The notes below the pieces were generated by a model. It saw only the letters and a list, made by a program, of their open reading frames with translations, did no database searches and was not told the origin of the DNA. Positions 28,901 through 36,088 of a stretch of DNA of 64,000 nucleotides are shown in pieces. Both the position numbers and the translations under genes were made by a program. This DNA comes from Cytophagales bacterium (GTDB taxonomy: Bacteria > Bacteroidota > Bacteroidia > Cytophagales > Thermoflexibacteraceae). How positions within the stretch are numbered: position 1 is the stretch's first letter; every line of letters starts with the position of its first letter. The stretch spans positions 1 to 64,000 of the forward strand of contig JAAFKA010000019.1 in NCBI GenBank assembly GCA_013299115.1. Reading direction: 5' to 3'.

Positions 28901-29541
28901 AAGGCAAAATAGATGACAAAGCAAATGATAATTTGCAAGAAACAAAAACAGTTGATTTTCAACAAAATAGCAACCAAAGAACAGGTTTTGAAAAACCCAA
29001 CGACCATTTGCACCAAGCTACTTTGCCACCTCGCAGATTGGTTATCAGCATTACAGACACAGGACAAGGGATACCTGCGGACAAAAAACATCTGGTTTTT
29101 CAGCAATTTGGGCAAGTAGATGCCAAAAGTTCAGGTACTATTCGTTCAACAGGGCTGGGCATGACCTTCTGCAAAATGGCAGTGGAGGCACATGGCGGTA
29201 TCATAGATTTAGACAGCGAAGTGGGCAAAGGCACTACTTTTTGGTTTACCTTGCTTTTGGCAGGAAAAGAACAAACCGAAAACCCAACGCAACAGCCCAC
29301 GCAAAAAGAAGGATTAATGCCACGAACTCCGTTGAGCCAAGAGGACAAAAAACTTTTGCAACCTTACTACCAATCATTCAATAAACTAATGGTGTATGAA
29401 ACTTCTGAATTGGAATATTTGCTACACAGCCTCTCAACTGCCGACTCCGAGCCTATTAAACAGTGGAAACAAGTTGTTTATATGGCAATGGAGCAAATGA
29501 ATGAGGAAAAATACAAGGAATTAATTCTTGTGATAGCCTAA
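25918..29541 (+). CDS. Two-component sensor histidine kinase with periplasmic propeller
   Basis: A 1207-residue sensor of the propeller (hybrid-like) type. Order: signal peptide ending FALQAQ, about 700 residues of regulator-propeller repeats (for example NGLPTTGILDMAVDRKGYFWF, NGLAGNVVFNIYIDKQGIIWA), a Y_Y_Y domain (VRFRYQLEGFDTDY), one membrane helix (WWFFLLCLGALLVSFYLFY), a coiled coil, HisKA with the phospho-acceptor in MIVHDLKNPLNV, and an ATPase domain with N box NILTNAIKYTP, G1 DTGQGIP and G2 STGLGM. There is no receiver or AraC domain, unlike true hybrid HTCS proteins. About 85 polar residues are inserted between the N and G1 boxes. A further helical tail follows the kinase. Its ligand is unknown. 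Confidence 0.88.
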   Translation: MISRLLFLFYCCLATFALQAQTKPYLLPPTQDFNTALIKSLNSKNGLPTTGILDMAVDRKGYFWFVNQEGIIRYDGLNFKVFNKDNTPTLTTSAFRGVLTYPDTDTIYFTSFEEGLWTYYEGSFKQLPDIEKYNAINPTASDEQGRAWGRTKNKKTVFYKKKTEIYDVLQLDTAQQKKGVGIFPFKNRIFFIFIAKDNTFQIYEWLAVNVIKLIATNEKLAKDLKNNKEYFTFMTDDGQNFAFDGEVVVKENFEVNEDIWNSYLEGGTNWKVTTNHLYRKQGDSYKVVTNPLFNATVWTMTEDPEGNMWFFLYKKGILISKMPKIQVHNAPPNNENNIINSVVPYNDSLLLVAFDRGEVSLWNKNTLAWLPSPYNKITDGKRVKHVLKDSKQNWWFATYHGLVKIDPQGKSTVFNKETGWASNMTRFTFEDKVGNLWIATKDAYVLLLKPDGSVEQIKEGITNKEILAINQDLQGNIWLGTGSAGAGINKLENKKVTKIYDTKNGLAGNVVFNIYIDKQGIIWAACSGGLSRIDDKNNQITSYTPQNGLPFALVLDIKEDSKGNFWVIGSQSIAKIAKQELEDYVKGVTKKIKVDKIYDKYDGLLQTEGLTAATHTTKTADDWLYMPAIDGFAMMDLKNIPTNPTPPPTHIETASADQDTIRNGMEVAAGKKHFTFQFTAIDYYAPEKVRFRYQLEGFDTDYIETDYQTRQVAYTNLSAGKYVFHVWACNNDGVWTPQSTKIAFSVLPHFYQTWWFFLLCLGALLVSFYLFYKWRVYSYKKKQEELEHIVALRTTEISQQKEEILQQAEELKTTNQKLVELDDFKQGLTNMIVHDLKNPLNVLLNLSIQNPIKQLEKVKQYSKQMLNQVLNILDVQKYAAAEMNLDLRPQAVHVIAESAINEVVFLAAAKSIVIQNTIDRSYLVLTEQEILHRVFVNILTNAIKYTPLNGAVTLKSSLAGEFQLNTDSKIDFSTPLRQETVNFAKHEIAYTQKDEGKIDDKANDNLQETKTVDFQQNSNQRTGFEKPNDHLHQATLPPRRLVISITDTGQGIPADKKHLVFQQFGQVDAKSSGTIRSTGLGMTFCKMAVEAHGGIIDLDSEVGKGTTFWFTLLLAGKEQTENPTQQPTQKEGLMPRTPLSQEDKKLLQPYYQSFNKLMVYETSELEYLLHSLSTADSEPIKQWKQVVYMAMEQMNEEKYKELILVIA

Positions 29542-29569
29542 AACTTAGAAAGAGTTGTTACATTTTATG

Positions 29570-29596
29570 CTTTCCAAGTTTCCAAAACTTGGAAAG
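29570..29596. terminator. Hairpin after the propeller kinase gene
   Basis: CTTTCCAAGTTT and AAACTTGGAAAG form a perfect 12-bp stem with a 3-base loop, 29 bases past the stop. No T run follows, so termination is uncertain. Confidence 0.45.
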
Positions 29597-29790
29597 TATC
29601 ATTTTATGGTTTTACTTCATTTCTGATAAATTTATCGGACATTTTTAGAGTGTTTGAGAGGCTATGAAAGACTTTCGCAAAAAGTCTGTTAATTTTTTTT
29701 TATTTTTTTTCTCAAATATATTGCAAAAAAGAGAATTTAGTTATATTAGTGTAACGAAACCAAATTTTTTAAGTCATTCGCCATTAGTCT

Positions 29791-31998
29791 ATGCAAAATA
29801 TAGCAAAGGAAAAAGATGCTTTGAAAGAAAAGCTCAAAGAGGTGTTTGGATATAGTCAATTCAGGGGCAACCAAGAAGTGATTATCAGAAATATATTGCA
29901 AGGTAAAAACACCTTTGTCATCATGCCTACGGGTGCGGGCAAGTCATTGTGTTATCAGTTGCCTGCGGTGATGTTAGAAGGTACAGCTATAGTCATTTCT
30001 CCCTTGATAGCCTTGATGAAAAATCAGGTTGACCAACTGAATGCCTTGGGGATTAATGCCCAAGTGCTAAACTCTACACTGTCGAAGGCAGAGATGACCA
30101 AAGTTCGCAAGGAAACTCTGAATGGCGAGGTCAAACTGTTGTATGTAGCCCCCGAATCTTTGACGAAAGATGAAAATGTTGCTTTTCTCAAAAACGCAAA
30201 ACTTTCTTTTGTAGCCATAGACGAGGCTCACTGTATTTCAGAGTGGGGGCATGACTTCCGCCCCGAATATCGGAGAATCAAGCATATCTTAGAGCAAATT
30301 GGCAATATGTCGGTCATTGCCTTGACAGCCACCGCCACACCCAAAGTGCAGTTAGATATTCAACGCAACTTGCAGATGGAAGAAGCCGACATTTTTAAGT
30401 CGTCTTTTAACAGACCCAACTTGTTTTATGAAGTGCGGGCAAAAAATAACACCAAAAAACAACTCATCAAATTTATTAAACAACACAAAGGCAAGTCGGG
30501 CATTGTTTATTGTTTGAGTCGCAAAAAAGTAGAAGAAATTGCGGAGTTGCTCAAAGTCAATGACATCAAGGCTTTGCCTTATCATGCAGGTTTGGAGGCA
30601 AATGTGCGGGTGCAAAACCAAGATGCTTTTCTGAACGAAGACGCAGACGTAATCGTAGCAACCATAGCTTTCGGTATGGGAATAGACAAGCCCGATGTCC
30701 GTTTTGTGATTCATTATGATGCCCCCAAATCCTTAGAGGGTTACTACCAAGAAACAGGAAGGTCGGGCAGAGATGGGTTGGAGGGACATTGCCTGATGTT
30801 TTACAGCCAAGAAGACATAGACAAATTAGAGAAGTTTAACAAAGACAAAACCGTAACCGAAAGGGACAATGCACGCATTTTGTTGCAAGAAATGACCGAC
30901 TATGCGGAGTTTGCGGTGTGCCGCCGCCGCCAACTGTTGCACTATTTTGGCGAAAGATATACGGAAACAGATTGTGGCTCTGGCTGCGATAATTGCCGTA
31001 AACCCTCAGAAAAATTTGAGTCAAAAGAAAAAGTTTTGTTGGTGTTGCAAACAGCCAAACTCACAGGGCAACGATTTGGAGTCGACCATTTGGTAGATGT
31101 GATTTGCGGCGTAGAAACCAACTATGTTATCAGTTACGAACACAACAGACTCGAAGTGTTTGGCAAGGGCAAAGACCCCGACAATGCCAATAATTGGGAA
31201 TATTGGCGGTCTATTGTTCGCCAAGTATTGCTGTACGACTTTTTGGAGAAGGACATAGAAAATATGGGTACTGTCAAACTAAGTGATAAAGGTGAGTTCT
31301 TTTTGGAAAGACCAAGCCCCATTCAGTTTAGCAAAAACCACAAGTACGAAATTACGGAAGGCACAGAGGAAGAAGAACCGCAGCAAGAGCAGCAACAAAC
31401 CAAAGCCCATGATGATGTGCTGTTTGATATGCTCAAAGCCTTGCGAAAAAGAGTGGCAAAACAAAAAGAATTGCCTCCGTATGTCATTTTTCAAGACCCT
31501 TCATTGGAAGAAATGGCAACGACCTACCCAACCAATATGGAGGAATTAGCCCAGATAAATGGCGTAGGCATAGGCAAGGCAAAGAAATTTGGCAAACCTT
31601 TTATAGACCTCATAGCCAAATATGTGGAGGAAAACGAAATAGAAACAGCCTCCGAAGTGGTGGTGAAGTCGATGGTAAACAAGTCTAAAATTAAGATTTT
31701 CATTATTCAACAGATAGACCGCAAGGTAAATTTGGAGGACATAGCCGAAACCAAAGAGTTGGAAATGAAGGACTTAATAGAGGAAATAGAACATATTTGC
31801 TATTCGGGTACAAAACTCAACATAGACTACTACCTCGAACAAATCATGGACGAAGACCGACAAGGTGAGATTTTTGGCTACTTTATGAGTGCCGAAACCG
31901 ACAACATTGCTTCGGCTATGGAAACTTTGGGCGATGATTACAGTGAGGAGGAACTACGCTTGATGCGGATTAAATTCTTATCGGAAGTGGCGTTGTAG
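29791..31998 (+). CDS. recQ: ATP-dependent DNA helicase RecQ
   Basis: A 3'-5' DNA helicase that acts in recombination and fork repair. The 735 residues show motif 0 and I (FRGNQEVIIRNIL, MPTGAGKSLCYQLPA), DEAH box with the RecQ loop (IDEAHCISEWGHDFRPEYRR), motif III (ALTATATP), motif VI (YYQETGRSGRDG), the zinc-binding cysteines (CRRRQLLHYFGERYTETDCG, then CDNC), an RQC winged helix, and an HRDC-like domain (about 545-620). A C-terminal helical extension of about 110 residues follows the HRDC. The ATG at 29791 fits. It ends before a strong terminator and marks the left edge of the accessory island. Confidence 0.96.
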   Translation: MQNIAKEKDALKEKLKEVFGYSQFRGNQEVIIRNILQGKNTFVIMPTGAGKSLCYQLPAVMLEGTAIVISPLIALMKNQVDQLNALGINAQVLNSTLSKAEMTKVRKETLNGEVKLLYVAPESLTKDENVAFLKNAKLSFVAIDEAHCISEWGHDFRPEYRRIKHILEQIGNMSVIALTATATPKVQLDIQRNLQMEEADIFKSSFNRPNLFYEVRAKNNTKKQLIKFIKQHKGKSGIVYCLSRKKVEEIAELLKVNDIKALPYHAGLEANVRVQNQDAFLNEDADVIVATIAFGMGIDKPDVRFVIHYDAPKSLEGYYQETGRSGRDGLEGHCLMFYSQEDIDKLEKFNKDKTVTERDNARILLQEMTDYAEFAVCRRRQLLHYFGERYTETDCGSGCDNCRKPSEKFESKEKVLLVLQTAKLTGQRFGVDHLVDVICGVETNYVISYEHNRLEVFGKGKDPDNANNWEYWRSIVRQVLLYDFLEKDIENMGTVKLSDKGEFFLERPSPIQFSKNHKYEITEGTEEEEPQQEQQQTKAHDDVLFDMLKALRKRVAKQKELPPYVIFQDPSLEEMATTYPTNMEELAQINGVGIGKAKKFGKPFIDLIAKYVEENEIETASEVVVKSMVNKSKIKIFIIQQIDRKVNLEDIAETKELEMKDLIEEIEHICYSGTKLNIDYYLEQIMDEDRQGEIFGYFMSAETDNIASAMETLGDDYSEEELRLMRIKFLSEVAL

Positions 31999-32015
31999 AA
32001 TCTAAAAAAATGATT

Positions 32016-32046
32016 AAGGCTTTTTCGGAGGAGAAAGCCTTTTTTG
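32016..32046 (+). terminator. Intrinsic terminator after recQ
   Basis: AAGGCTTT pairs with AAAGCCTT around TTCGGAGGAG and runs into TTTTTTG. It lies 18 bases after the recQ stop. Confidence 0.9.
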
Positions 32047-32134
32047 TTTGATGTTTTTGTCCATTCTCAAAATATACAATGATTTGTGAACTATAATTGG
32101 CATATCCTTTCTGAAATTGTTTTAAACTATTAAG

Positions 32135-32323
32135 TTATATATCAGAGTTAGTAATTTCCTTAGCCCAATATTCTTTAACTTCGTGCATTCTTTTGATTTC
32201 TGGAAACTCTTCTCGCAACTTTAAATCAATATCATAAGAAGGAGTTTCTAATTTTTCCAACTCAAGCTTATAATTTACTCCTTCTGCACGTAACTTGTAA
32301 TCTGTAAGTAAACTTTGAGTTTG
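32135..32323 (-). pseudogene. 3' remnant of a decayed gene
   Basis: On the minus strand a 62-codon open stretch reads QTQSLLTDYKLRAEGVNYK, then LELEKLETPSYDIDLKLREE, then FPEIKRMHEVKEYWAKE and a stop at 32135. It looks like real protein (helical, charged, non-repetitive) but has an in-frame TAA directly upstream and no start codon. It is probably the C-terminal end of a lost gene at the edge of the island. The family is not recognised. Confidence 0.5.
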
Positions 32324-32337
32324 TTAGAGAATAAATA

Positions 32338-32374
32338 ACTATTGGCAGGGCTAACAAGCCACTGCCAAAGTTTT
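32338..32374. repeat. TTGGCAGGG palindrome (copy 0)
   Basis: AACTATTGGCAGGGCT and GCCACTGCCAAAGTTT flank a short loop. Same family as the palindromes before the metH-end repeats and upstream of dnaA. Confidence 0.7.
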
Positions 32375-32394
32375 ATTCATATTGCTAATAGTAA

Positions 32395-32430
32395 CCTAAA
32401 CATCTTAGTTTGTAGCTAAGATGTTTGGGT
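32395..32430. terminator. Repeated terminator-like hairpin, copy 1
   Basis: AAACATCTTAG (32398-32408) pairs perfectly with CTAAGATGTTT (32416-32426) around TTTGTAG. A near-identical hairpin with the same loop is at 35744-35778. It follows the DUF5618-like gene on the minus strand. Confidence 0.65.
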
Positions 32431-32439
32431 TTTGTATGA

Positions 32440-32823
32440 TTATTGTTCCTTAATAAAATCAATAATAGCATAAGCCTCCTCAAAACCTGCTTGAATATTT
32501 TTTACAGATTTTGTACCGTGATAGTAGCCCAAAATATGTAAATTGTCATAAACATCATTGACCAATGTTAGCAATTTTTTATTTTGTTTAGCTATTCTTT
32601 TTGTATAATCTTCGATAGATTTTGGCTTTTTGTAATCATTGTCCTCTTTTCGTTTCAGATATTCGTCAAGTGCTATCAAAACCGCATTATACGCTATGCC
32701 AGATGCAGTACGCACATATTTAATATCGTCATAAAGTCCGTCATCTTTGCCTGCTTTTTTAAGATTTTCCTTTGCGTTATCCATATAACGCAAGGATTCG
32801 AGATAAGGTGTTGCTGCTTTCAT
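32440..32823 (-). CDS. DUF5618-like small helical protein
   Basis: A 127-residue all-helical protein starting MKAATPYLESLRYMDNAKEN. It contains the GLYDDIKYVRTASGIAYNAVLIALDEYL stretch that I associate with the DUF5618 family of Bacteroidota, which looks HEPN-like in helical pattern. No function is established for that family to my knowledge. It sits at the left end of the toxin-antitoxin island, with a palindrome and a terminator-like hairpin after its stop. Its length is complete and the ATG at 32823 is the natural start. A toxin-antitoxin role is possible from position only. Confidence 0.65.
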   Translation of the reverse strand: MKAATPYLESLRYMDNAKENLKKAGKDDGLYDDIKYVRTASGIAYNAVLIALDEYLKRKEDNDYKKPKSIEDYTKRIAKQNKKLLTLVNDVYDNLHILGYYHGTKSVKNIQAGFEEAYAIIDFIKEQ

Positions 32824-32897
32824 TGCATAGTTTTTTACAAAAATAACGAAAATTTATAGCTAATGGTTTGCTTTTACTAATTTTTATTGCAAAAAAA

Positions 32898-32933
32898 ACT
32901 GTTGGCAGGGCTTGCATCCACTGCCAAAGTTTT
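32898..32933. repeat. TTGGCAGGG palindrome before metH-end repeat R1
   Basis: GTTGGCAGGGCTTGC and CCACTGCCAAAGTTTT. It lies ten bases before R1, the same arrangement as at 33752, 36504 and 37468. Confidence 0.75.
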
Positions 32934-32943
32934 ATAAAATTAT

Positions 32944-33033
32944 CCTACACCAAACTCCCCAGCCACCTTTCCACTTCCCTCAATTCTGTACCTTTTCGTT
33001 GGGCAATTAGCTGCGAGTTGGTCTTTGGCTAAC
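32944..33033. repeat. metH 3'-end direct repeat R1
   Basis: Begins CCTACACCAAACTCCCCAGC, identical to the metH end at 40639 for 42 bases, then about 85% similar up to GTTGGTCTTTGGCTAAC. Like R3 and R4 it reads CAATTAGCT where metH reads CATAATCT. It is not translated in the metH frame. Confidence 0.85.
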
Positions 33034-33094
33034 AGAAAATAAAATAGCCTACTAATTTTTGCTTGCAATAGCTTATTTTCTGATAAAATAAATG

Positions 33095-33102
33095 TAAATT
33101 TG
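33095..33102 (+). promoter_or_regulatory. -7 box for the first antitoxin/PIN pair
   Basis: TAAATTTG matches TAnnTTTG and lies 17 bases before the ATG at 33120. No TTG is seen at the usual distance. Confidence 0.4.
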
Positions 33103-33119
33103 TATAAAAATAAAACGAT

Positions 33120-33341
33120 ATGATAGCACAACCTTTAACTAATGTTCAGGTAGAATTGTTGAAAATTTTTGCGTATCAGGTAGATGAACAGACTTTATTG
33201 GTCTTGCGTGATATGTTATCAGATTTTTTTGCCAAACAAGCCACACAACAATTTGATATGTTATGGGAAAAAAATAATTGGTCTGATGCCACAATGGATA
33301 GTTGGTTGGCAGAGGAAAATGTAAACAATGAAATTCAATGA
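33120..33341 (+). CDS. Putative antitoxin partner of PIN toxin (pair 1)
   Basis: A 73-residue acidic, helical protein (MIAQPLTNVQVELLKIFAYQ) ending WLAEENVNNEIQ. Its stop overlaps the start of the PIN gene (ATGA), the usual antitoxin-first arrangement. It is clearly paralogous to the 35864 gene: LELIKVFSYQV versus VELLKIFAYQV, and a shared (D/E)NNW(S/T)D(A/E)TMDSWL segment. No DNA-binding fold is obvious, so it probably neutralises by direct binding. The name of the antitoxin family is not certain. Confidence 0.75.
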   Translation: MIAQPLTNVQVELLKIFAYQVDEQTLLVLRDMLSDFFAKQATQQFDMLWEKNNWSDATMDSWLAEENVNNEIQ

Positions 33342-33748
33342 AAGTGGTTTTAGATACAAACGTATTGATAGTTTCGATTGGTAAAAACTCCAAGTATCGT
33401 TGGTTATTTGATAGCTTGTTAGAAAAAGAATTTCAATTACTCATCACAAACGATATTTTAACAGAGTTTGAGGAAATTATTACACAAAAAACAGATGCCA
33501 CTGTTGCCAATAATATTATTCAAATGTTGCTAATTCGGTCTAATGTTATCAAAATTGATGTGAGTTATAAATGGAATTTGATAGATGCAGACAAAGAGGA
33601 TAATAAATTTGTGGACTGTGCAGTGGCAGGTTCTGCCGATTATTTGGTAACAGAAGACAAGCATTTTAATACGCTGAAAACTATTGATTTCCCTTTTGTT
33701 AGGGTTATTAGCATTGCAGAGTTTAAGGAAATTATAGAAAATATTTAA
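33338..33748 (+). CDS. PIN-domain toxin (pair 1)
   Basis: A 136-residue PIN ribonuclease of the 'putative toxin component, PIN family' group. The acidic metal site is visible as D-T-N in MKVVLDTNVLIVSIG, E in ILTEFEEI, D in DNKFVDCAVAGSADYLVTEDKHF, and a last D nearby. It should cleave RNA when its antitoxin is degraded. The start overlaps the antitoxin stop by four bases. Its last 87 coding bases are identical to those of the second PIN gene (36406-36492) although the rest of the two genes has diverged, indicating recent recombination. Confidence 0.88.
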   Translation: MKVVLDTNVLIVSIGKNSKYRWLFDSLLEKEFQLLITNDILTEFEEIITQKTDATVANNIIQMLLIRSNVIKIDVSYKWNLIDADKEDNKFVDCAVAGSADYLVTEDKHFNTLKTIDFPFVRVISIAEFKEIIENI

Positions 33749-33751
33749 AAC

Positions 33752-33788
33752 AAACTATTGGCAGGGTTTATAGCCCTGTCAAAGTTTT
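33752..33788. repeat. TTGGCAGGG palindrome before R2
   Basis: AAACTATTGGCAGGG and CCCTGTCAAAGTTTT with a short loop. It starts right after the PIN stop. Confidence 0.75.
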
Positions 33789-33797
33789 AAAAAATCT

Positions 33798-33832
33798 CCC
33801 TACACCAAACTCCCTCAATTCCATACCTTTTT
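33798..33832. repeat. metH 3'-end direct repeat R2 (internally deleted)
   Basis: CCCTACACCAAACTCCC is joined directly to CTCAATTCCATACCTTT. The intervening block present in metH and in R1, R3, R4 and R5 is missing. Confidence 0.75.
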
Positions 33833-33839
33833 TGGAGTT

Positions 33840-34385
33840 TTACAAAATTACCTTCTTATAAATAGCTGATAGCTTAATATTACAAGTTCCAATTTGTAGG
33901 CTTGCTGTTTCGTCTTCGTAGTCTGTTGTCAGCCATTCATTGTTGCTAATTCGGTTGAGTATTGACACATATTTCTCTTTCTGAGAAACTAAAACGTATG
34001 TTTTTAGAGAAGGAATTTTTTTATAGCATCGCCATTTGTCATTAATATCTATGTTTTCGGTGCTATCTGATAAGATTTCAATAATGATAGTTGGGTTTAA
34101 ACTTGCTTGCATTTTTTTGCCAAACAGCTTAAATTCCTCTTGTTCACAAACAACAGTAATATCTGGGTAATAAACCCTATCACATTGTGGAACATATACC
34201 ATTCTATTGCTGCCATAAACTTTACAATCACTTTCTGATAAACAAATATTGAGCAAGGTAATTAAATTAGCAACAATTAACTCGTGTGCAGGCGAAGCAT
34301 AAGCACTTGCTATTATTTCACCACCTAAATATTCGTGCCTAATTTCTGTTTGTTCTTCTTGTACTAAATAGTCTTCTAATTGCAT
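33840..34385 (-). CDS. Uma2-family (DUF820) nuclease-like protein
   Basis: A 181-residue member of the Uma2 group, with a PD-(D/E)XK-like fold. The typical order is visible: EIRHEYLGGEIIASAYASPAHE at the start, YPDITVVCE carrying the acidic residue, then NPTIIIEILSDSTE with the E of the presumed site and KWRCYKKIPSLKTYVLV. The molecular role of the family is unsettled; nuclease activity is inferred from fold. It is on the minus strand, divergent from the MNT/HEPN pair, and its stop lies 8 bp from R2, so it appears to be a cassette gene of the island. Full length. Confidence 0.8.
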   Translation of the reverse strand: MQLEDYLVQEEQTEIRHEYLGGEIIASAYASPAHELIVANLITLLNICLSESDCKVYGSNRMVYVPQCDRVYYPDITVVCEQEEFKLFGKKMQASLNPTIIIEILSDSTENIDINDKWRCYKKIPSLKTYVLVSQKEKYVSILNRISNNEWLTTDYEDETASLQIGTCNIKLSAIYKKVIL

Positions 34386-34534
34386 AAGATTAAAAGTTTT
34401 GTTATTTTAGAATACTTTTAAGCAAAATAGTTGTTTCTTGGAAATTTGTCAAATAAAATAAATACGATTGACAAATTAAATTTTGAAATATAATTTTCTT
34501 TTCATAAATTTATTTAAACCAAATTAAGACAACA

Positions 34535-34885
34535 ATGAAAACGCAACTCCCCGAAAAATCTCTTGTGATATTGCCTATTTTACAGGATTTTCAAAAGGAA
34601 TTATTGAAAATTTATGGTGATAATTTGCAAGGCATTATTTTGTTTGGCTCTTATTCACGTGGAGATTTTAATGCTGAGTCTGATGTAGATTTGTTGTTGC
34701 TATTTGATGAAAATTTTAAGTATTTTCAGAAAGATAACGAAGTTTATAGTAAAATAGTAGATATTTTATCAGCTAATAACTTACTAATTAGCTTAATACC
34801 AACTTCAAAATATTTATTTGATGTCAAAAAAGCACCTCTTTATATCAATGTAAAACAAGAAGGAATAGAATTATGGAAGAAATAA
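34535..34885 (+). CDS. MNT nucleotidyltransferase antitoxin (HEPN/MNT pair 1)
   Basis: A 116-residue minimal nucleotidyltransferase. The motif GSYSRGDFNAESDVDLLLL gives the G-S-x-x-x-G and D-x-D residues needed for metal and nucleotide binding. In HEPN/MNT modules the MNT protein neutralises the HEPN toxin, in studied cases by AMPylation. The 13-bp overlap with the next gene supports a single module. The start ATG at 34535 follows AAGACAACA, a weak ribosome site that is usual in this phylum. It lies between R2 and R3. Confidence 0.88.
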   Translation: MKTQLPEKSLVILPILQDFQKELLKIYGDNLQGIILFGSYSRGDFNAESDVDLLLLFDENFKYFQKDNEVYSKIVDILSANNLLISLIPTSKYLFDVKKAPLYINVKQEGIELWKK

Positions 34886-35271
34886 ATATACTTTGTAAAC
34901 GAGCAGACACGTATTTGCATTCTGCACAAATGCTAATAAATGAGCAAGATTTTAATTCTGCGGTTTCTCGAACTTATTATGCAATGTTTTATATGACTCA
35001 GGCTTGTTTATTTTCGCAAAATGTTACAGTGGCTACACACAAAGGCAACGCAAGTAAATTTAATGAATTATTTGTAAAAACAGGTGTTTTCCCAAAACAA
35101 TTTAGCCAATATTTGACAAGTGCAATGGATAAACGTAGCAAAGGAGATTATGATTTATTTTCTATCATAGATTTTGACCTTGCCCAAGATTTATTGCAAA
35201 CTGCCCACATTTTTAAGGCTACTTTGCAAGGATATTTAGAGGAAAAGGGTTTTGTGGGGAATAATTTTTAG
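34873..35271 (+). CDS. HEPN-domain toxin (HEPN/MNT pair 1)
   Basis: A 132-residue all-alpha HEPN protein. AVSRTYYAMFYMTQACLF and KRSKGDYDLF are the two conserved blocks of the PF05168-type HEPN family. The canonical R-x4-6-H of ribonuclease HEPNs is not obvious, so catalysis cannot be claimed. It overlaps the MNT gene by 13 bp. Complete; the stop is at 35271, four bases before the XRE-tail remnant. Confidence 0.85.
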   Translation: MEEINILCKRADTYLHSAQMLINEQDFNSAVSRTYYAMFYMTQACLFSQNVTVATHKGNASKFNELFVKTGVFPKQFSQYLTSAMDKRSKGDYDLFSIIDFDLAQDLLQTAHIFKATLQGYLEEKGFVGNNF

Positions 35272-35275
35272 CAAA

Positions 35276-35345
35276 TTATTCCCCTTTCTTTTGCTTATAA
35301 ACCTGCAATAATTTTTCTAAATGCTGGATAGTATGCGTATTCATA
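35276..35345 (-). pseudogene. Remnant of an XRE regulator tail
   Basis: The minus strand encodes IQHLEKLLQVYKQKKGE and a stop. This matches IQHLEELLQVYKQQKGE downstream of the XRE gene at 38348-38416, with a shared core of nearly 40 bases. Only the coiled-coil end survives; the HTH part is gone. The longer open frame to 35476 is not supported. Confidence 0.65.
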
Positions 35346-35357
35346 AAAAGTAAAAAA

Positions 35358-35383
35358 GTTGTTTGTTTTACGAAACAAACAAC
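35358..35383 (-). terminator. Hairpin with T run on the minus strand
   Basis: GTTGTTTGTTT and AAACAAACAAC form an 11-bp stem with loop TACG. On the minus strand it continues into TTTTTTACTTTTT. No intact gene ends at it now, so it may be left from a lost cassette. Confidence 0.5.
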
Positions 35384-35517
35384 CTCTAATAATACAACGA
35401 GCAAATGCCTTTGTGCAAAACACAAATCCTTTCTCCTACGTCTAAAACGTCTTTGTATTCTGAAACAAAGATACAAAATAAATAAGATTTACATTATTTT
35501 TAGCACAATAATTTAAA

Positions 35518-35615
35518 AACTCCCCAGCCACCTTTCCACTTCCCTCAATTCCATACCTTTCCGTTGGGCAATTAGCTGCGAGTTGGTCTTTGGCTAACTT
35601 GCTGATAACGAAATT
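35518..35615. repeat. metH 3'-end direct repeat R3
   Basis: From AACTCCCCAGCCACC to GCTGATAACGAAATT. It matches metH from the WLGSL codons to the KYFG codons and shares the CAATTAGCT variant with R1 and R4. It has no preceding TTGGCAGGG palindrome. Confidence 0.85.
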
Positions 35616-35743
35616 ATTTTACACAAAAACATTGTTTTTTCAAATAATTTTACTACATTTACGTAGTTGTTAGTAGGGAAGCGGAGTTTAGACGTATAGT
35701 TGGAGGTTTTCGTAAACATCAAAACGCCTATTACTAACAGTAA

Positions 35744-35778
35744 CAAAAACATCTTGGTTTGTAGCTAAGATGTTTTTG
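35744..35778. terminator. Repeated terminator-like hairpin, copy 2
   Basis: CAAAAACATCTT pairs with AAGATGTTTTTG, loop GGTTTGTAGCT. Runs on both sides would allow termination in both directions. Near-identical to 32395-32430. Confidence 0.65.
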
Positions 35779-35833
35779 TTTTTTGGGCTACATAAAGTTT
35801 ATCAAAAAATACTAACCTATTAGCTTTTTTCCT

Positions 35834-35841
35834 TATCTTTG
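35834..35841 (+). promoter_or_regulatory. -7 box for the second antitoxin/PIN pair
   Basis: TATCTTTG matches TAnnTTTG, 22 bases before the ATG at 35864. Confidence 0.5.
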
Positions 35842-35863
35842 TTTCATAAAATCATAGAAAATT

Positions 35864-36088
35864 ATGCAAACTGCCCGATTAAGCAATTTACAATTAGAGT
35901 TGATAAAAGTTTTTAGTTATCAAGTGCCAGACAAGCAACTCCTCGAAATTAAAGATATTTTGGCTGCTTATTTTGCCGATACATTGAGCAAAGAAATGGA
36001 TAAACTCTGGGACGAAAACAACTGGACAGACGAAACAATGGACAGTTGGCTAAACGAAGATTTAAGAACTCCTTATCAGCCGAAATAA
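35864..36088 (+). CDS. Putative antitoxin partner of PIN toxin (pair 2)
   Basis: A 74-residue acidic helical protein (MQTARLSNLQLELIKVFSYQ) ending WLNEDLRTPYQPK. It is a paralogue of the 33120 gene, with the same D-x-x-NNWTDETMDSWL block near the end. Its stop TAA shares a base with the ATG of the PIN gene (TAATG), implying coupled translation. A TAnnTTTG box lies 22 bases upstream. Confidence 0.75.
   Translation: MQTARLSNLQLELIKVFSYQVPDKQLLEIKDILAAYFADTLSKEMDKLWDENNWTDETMDSWLNEDLRTPYQPK

Noticed and set aside
35276-35476. 66-residue ORF as a gene
   Set aside because: Only the last 20 or so codons match a known protein (the XRE tail). The rest is Arg- and Phe-rich, unlike a real protein, and includes a hairpin.
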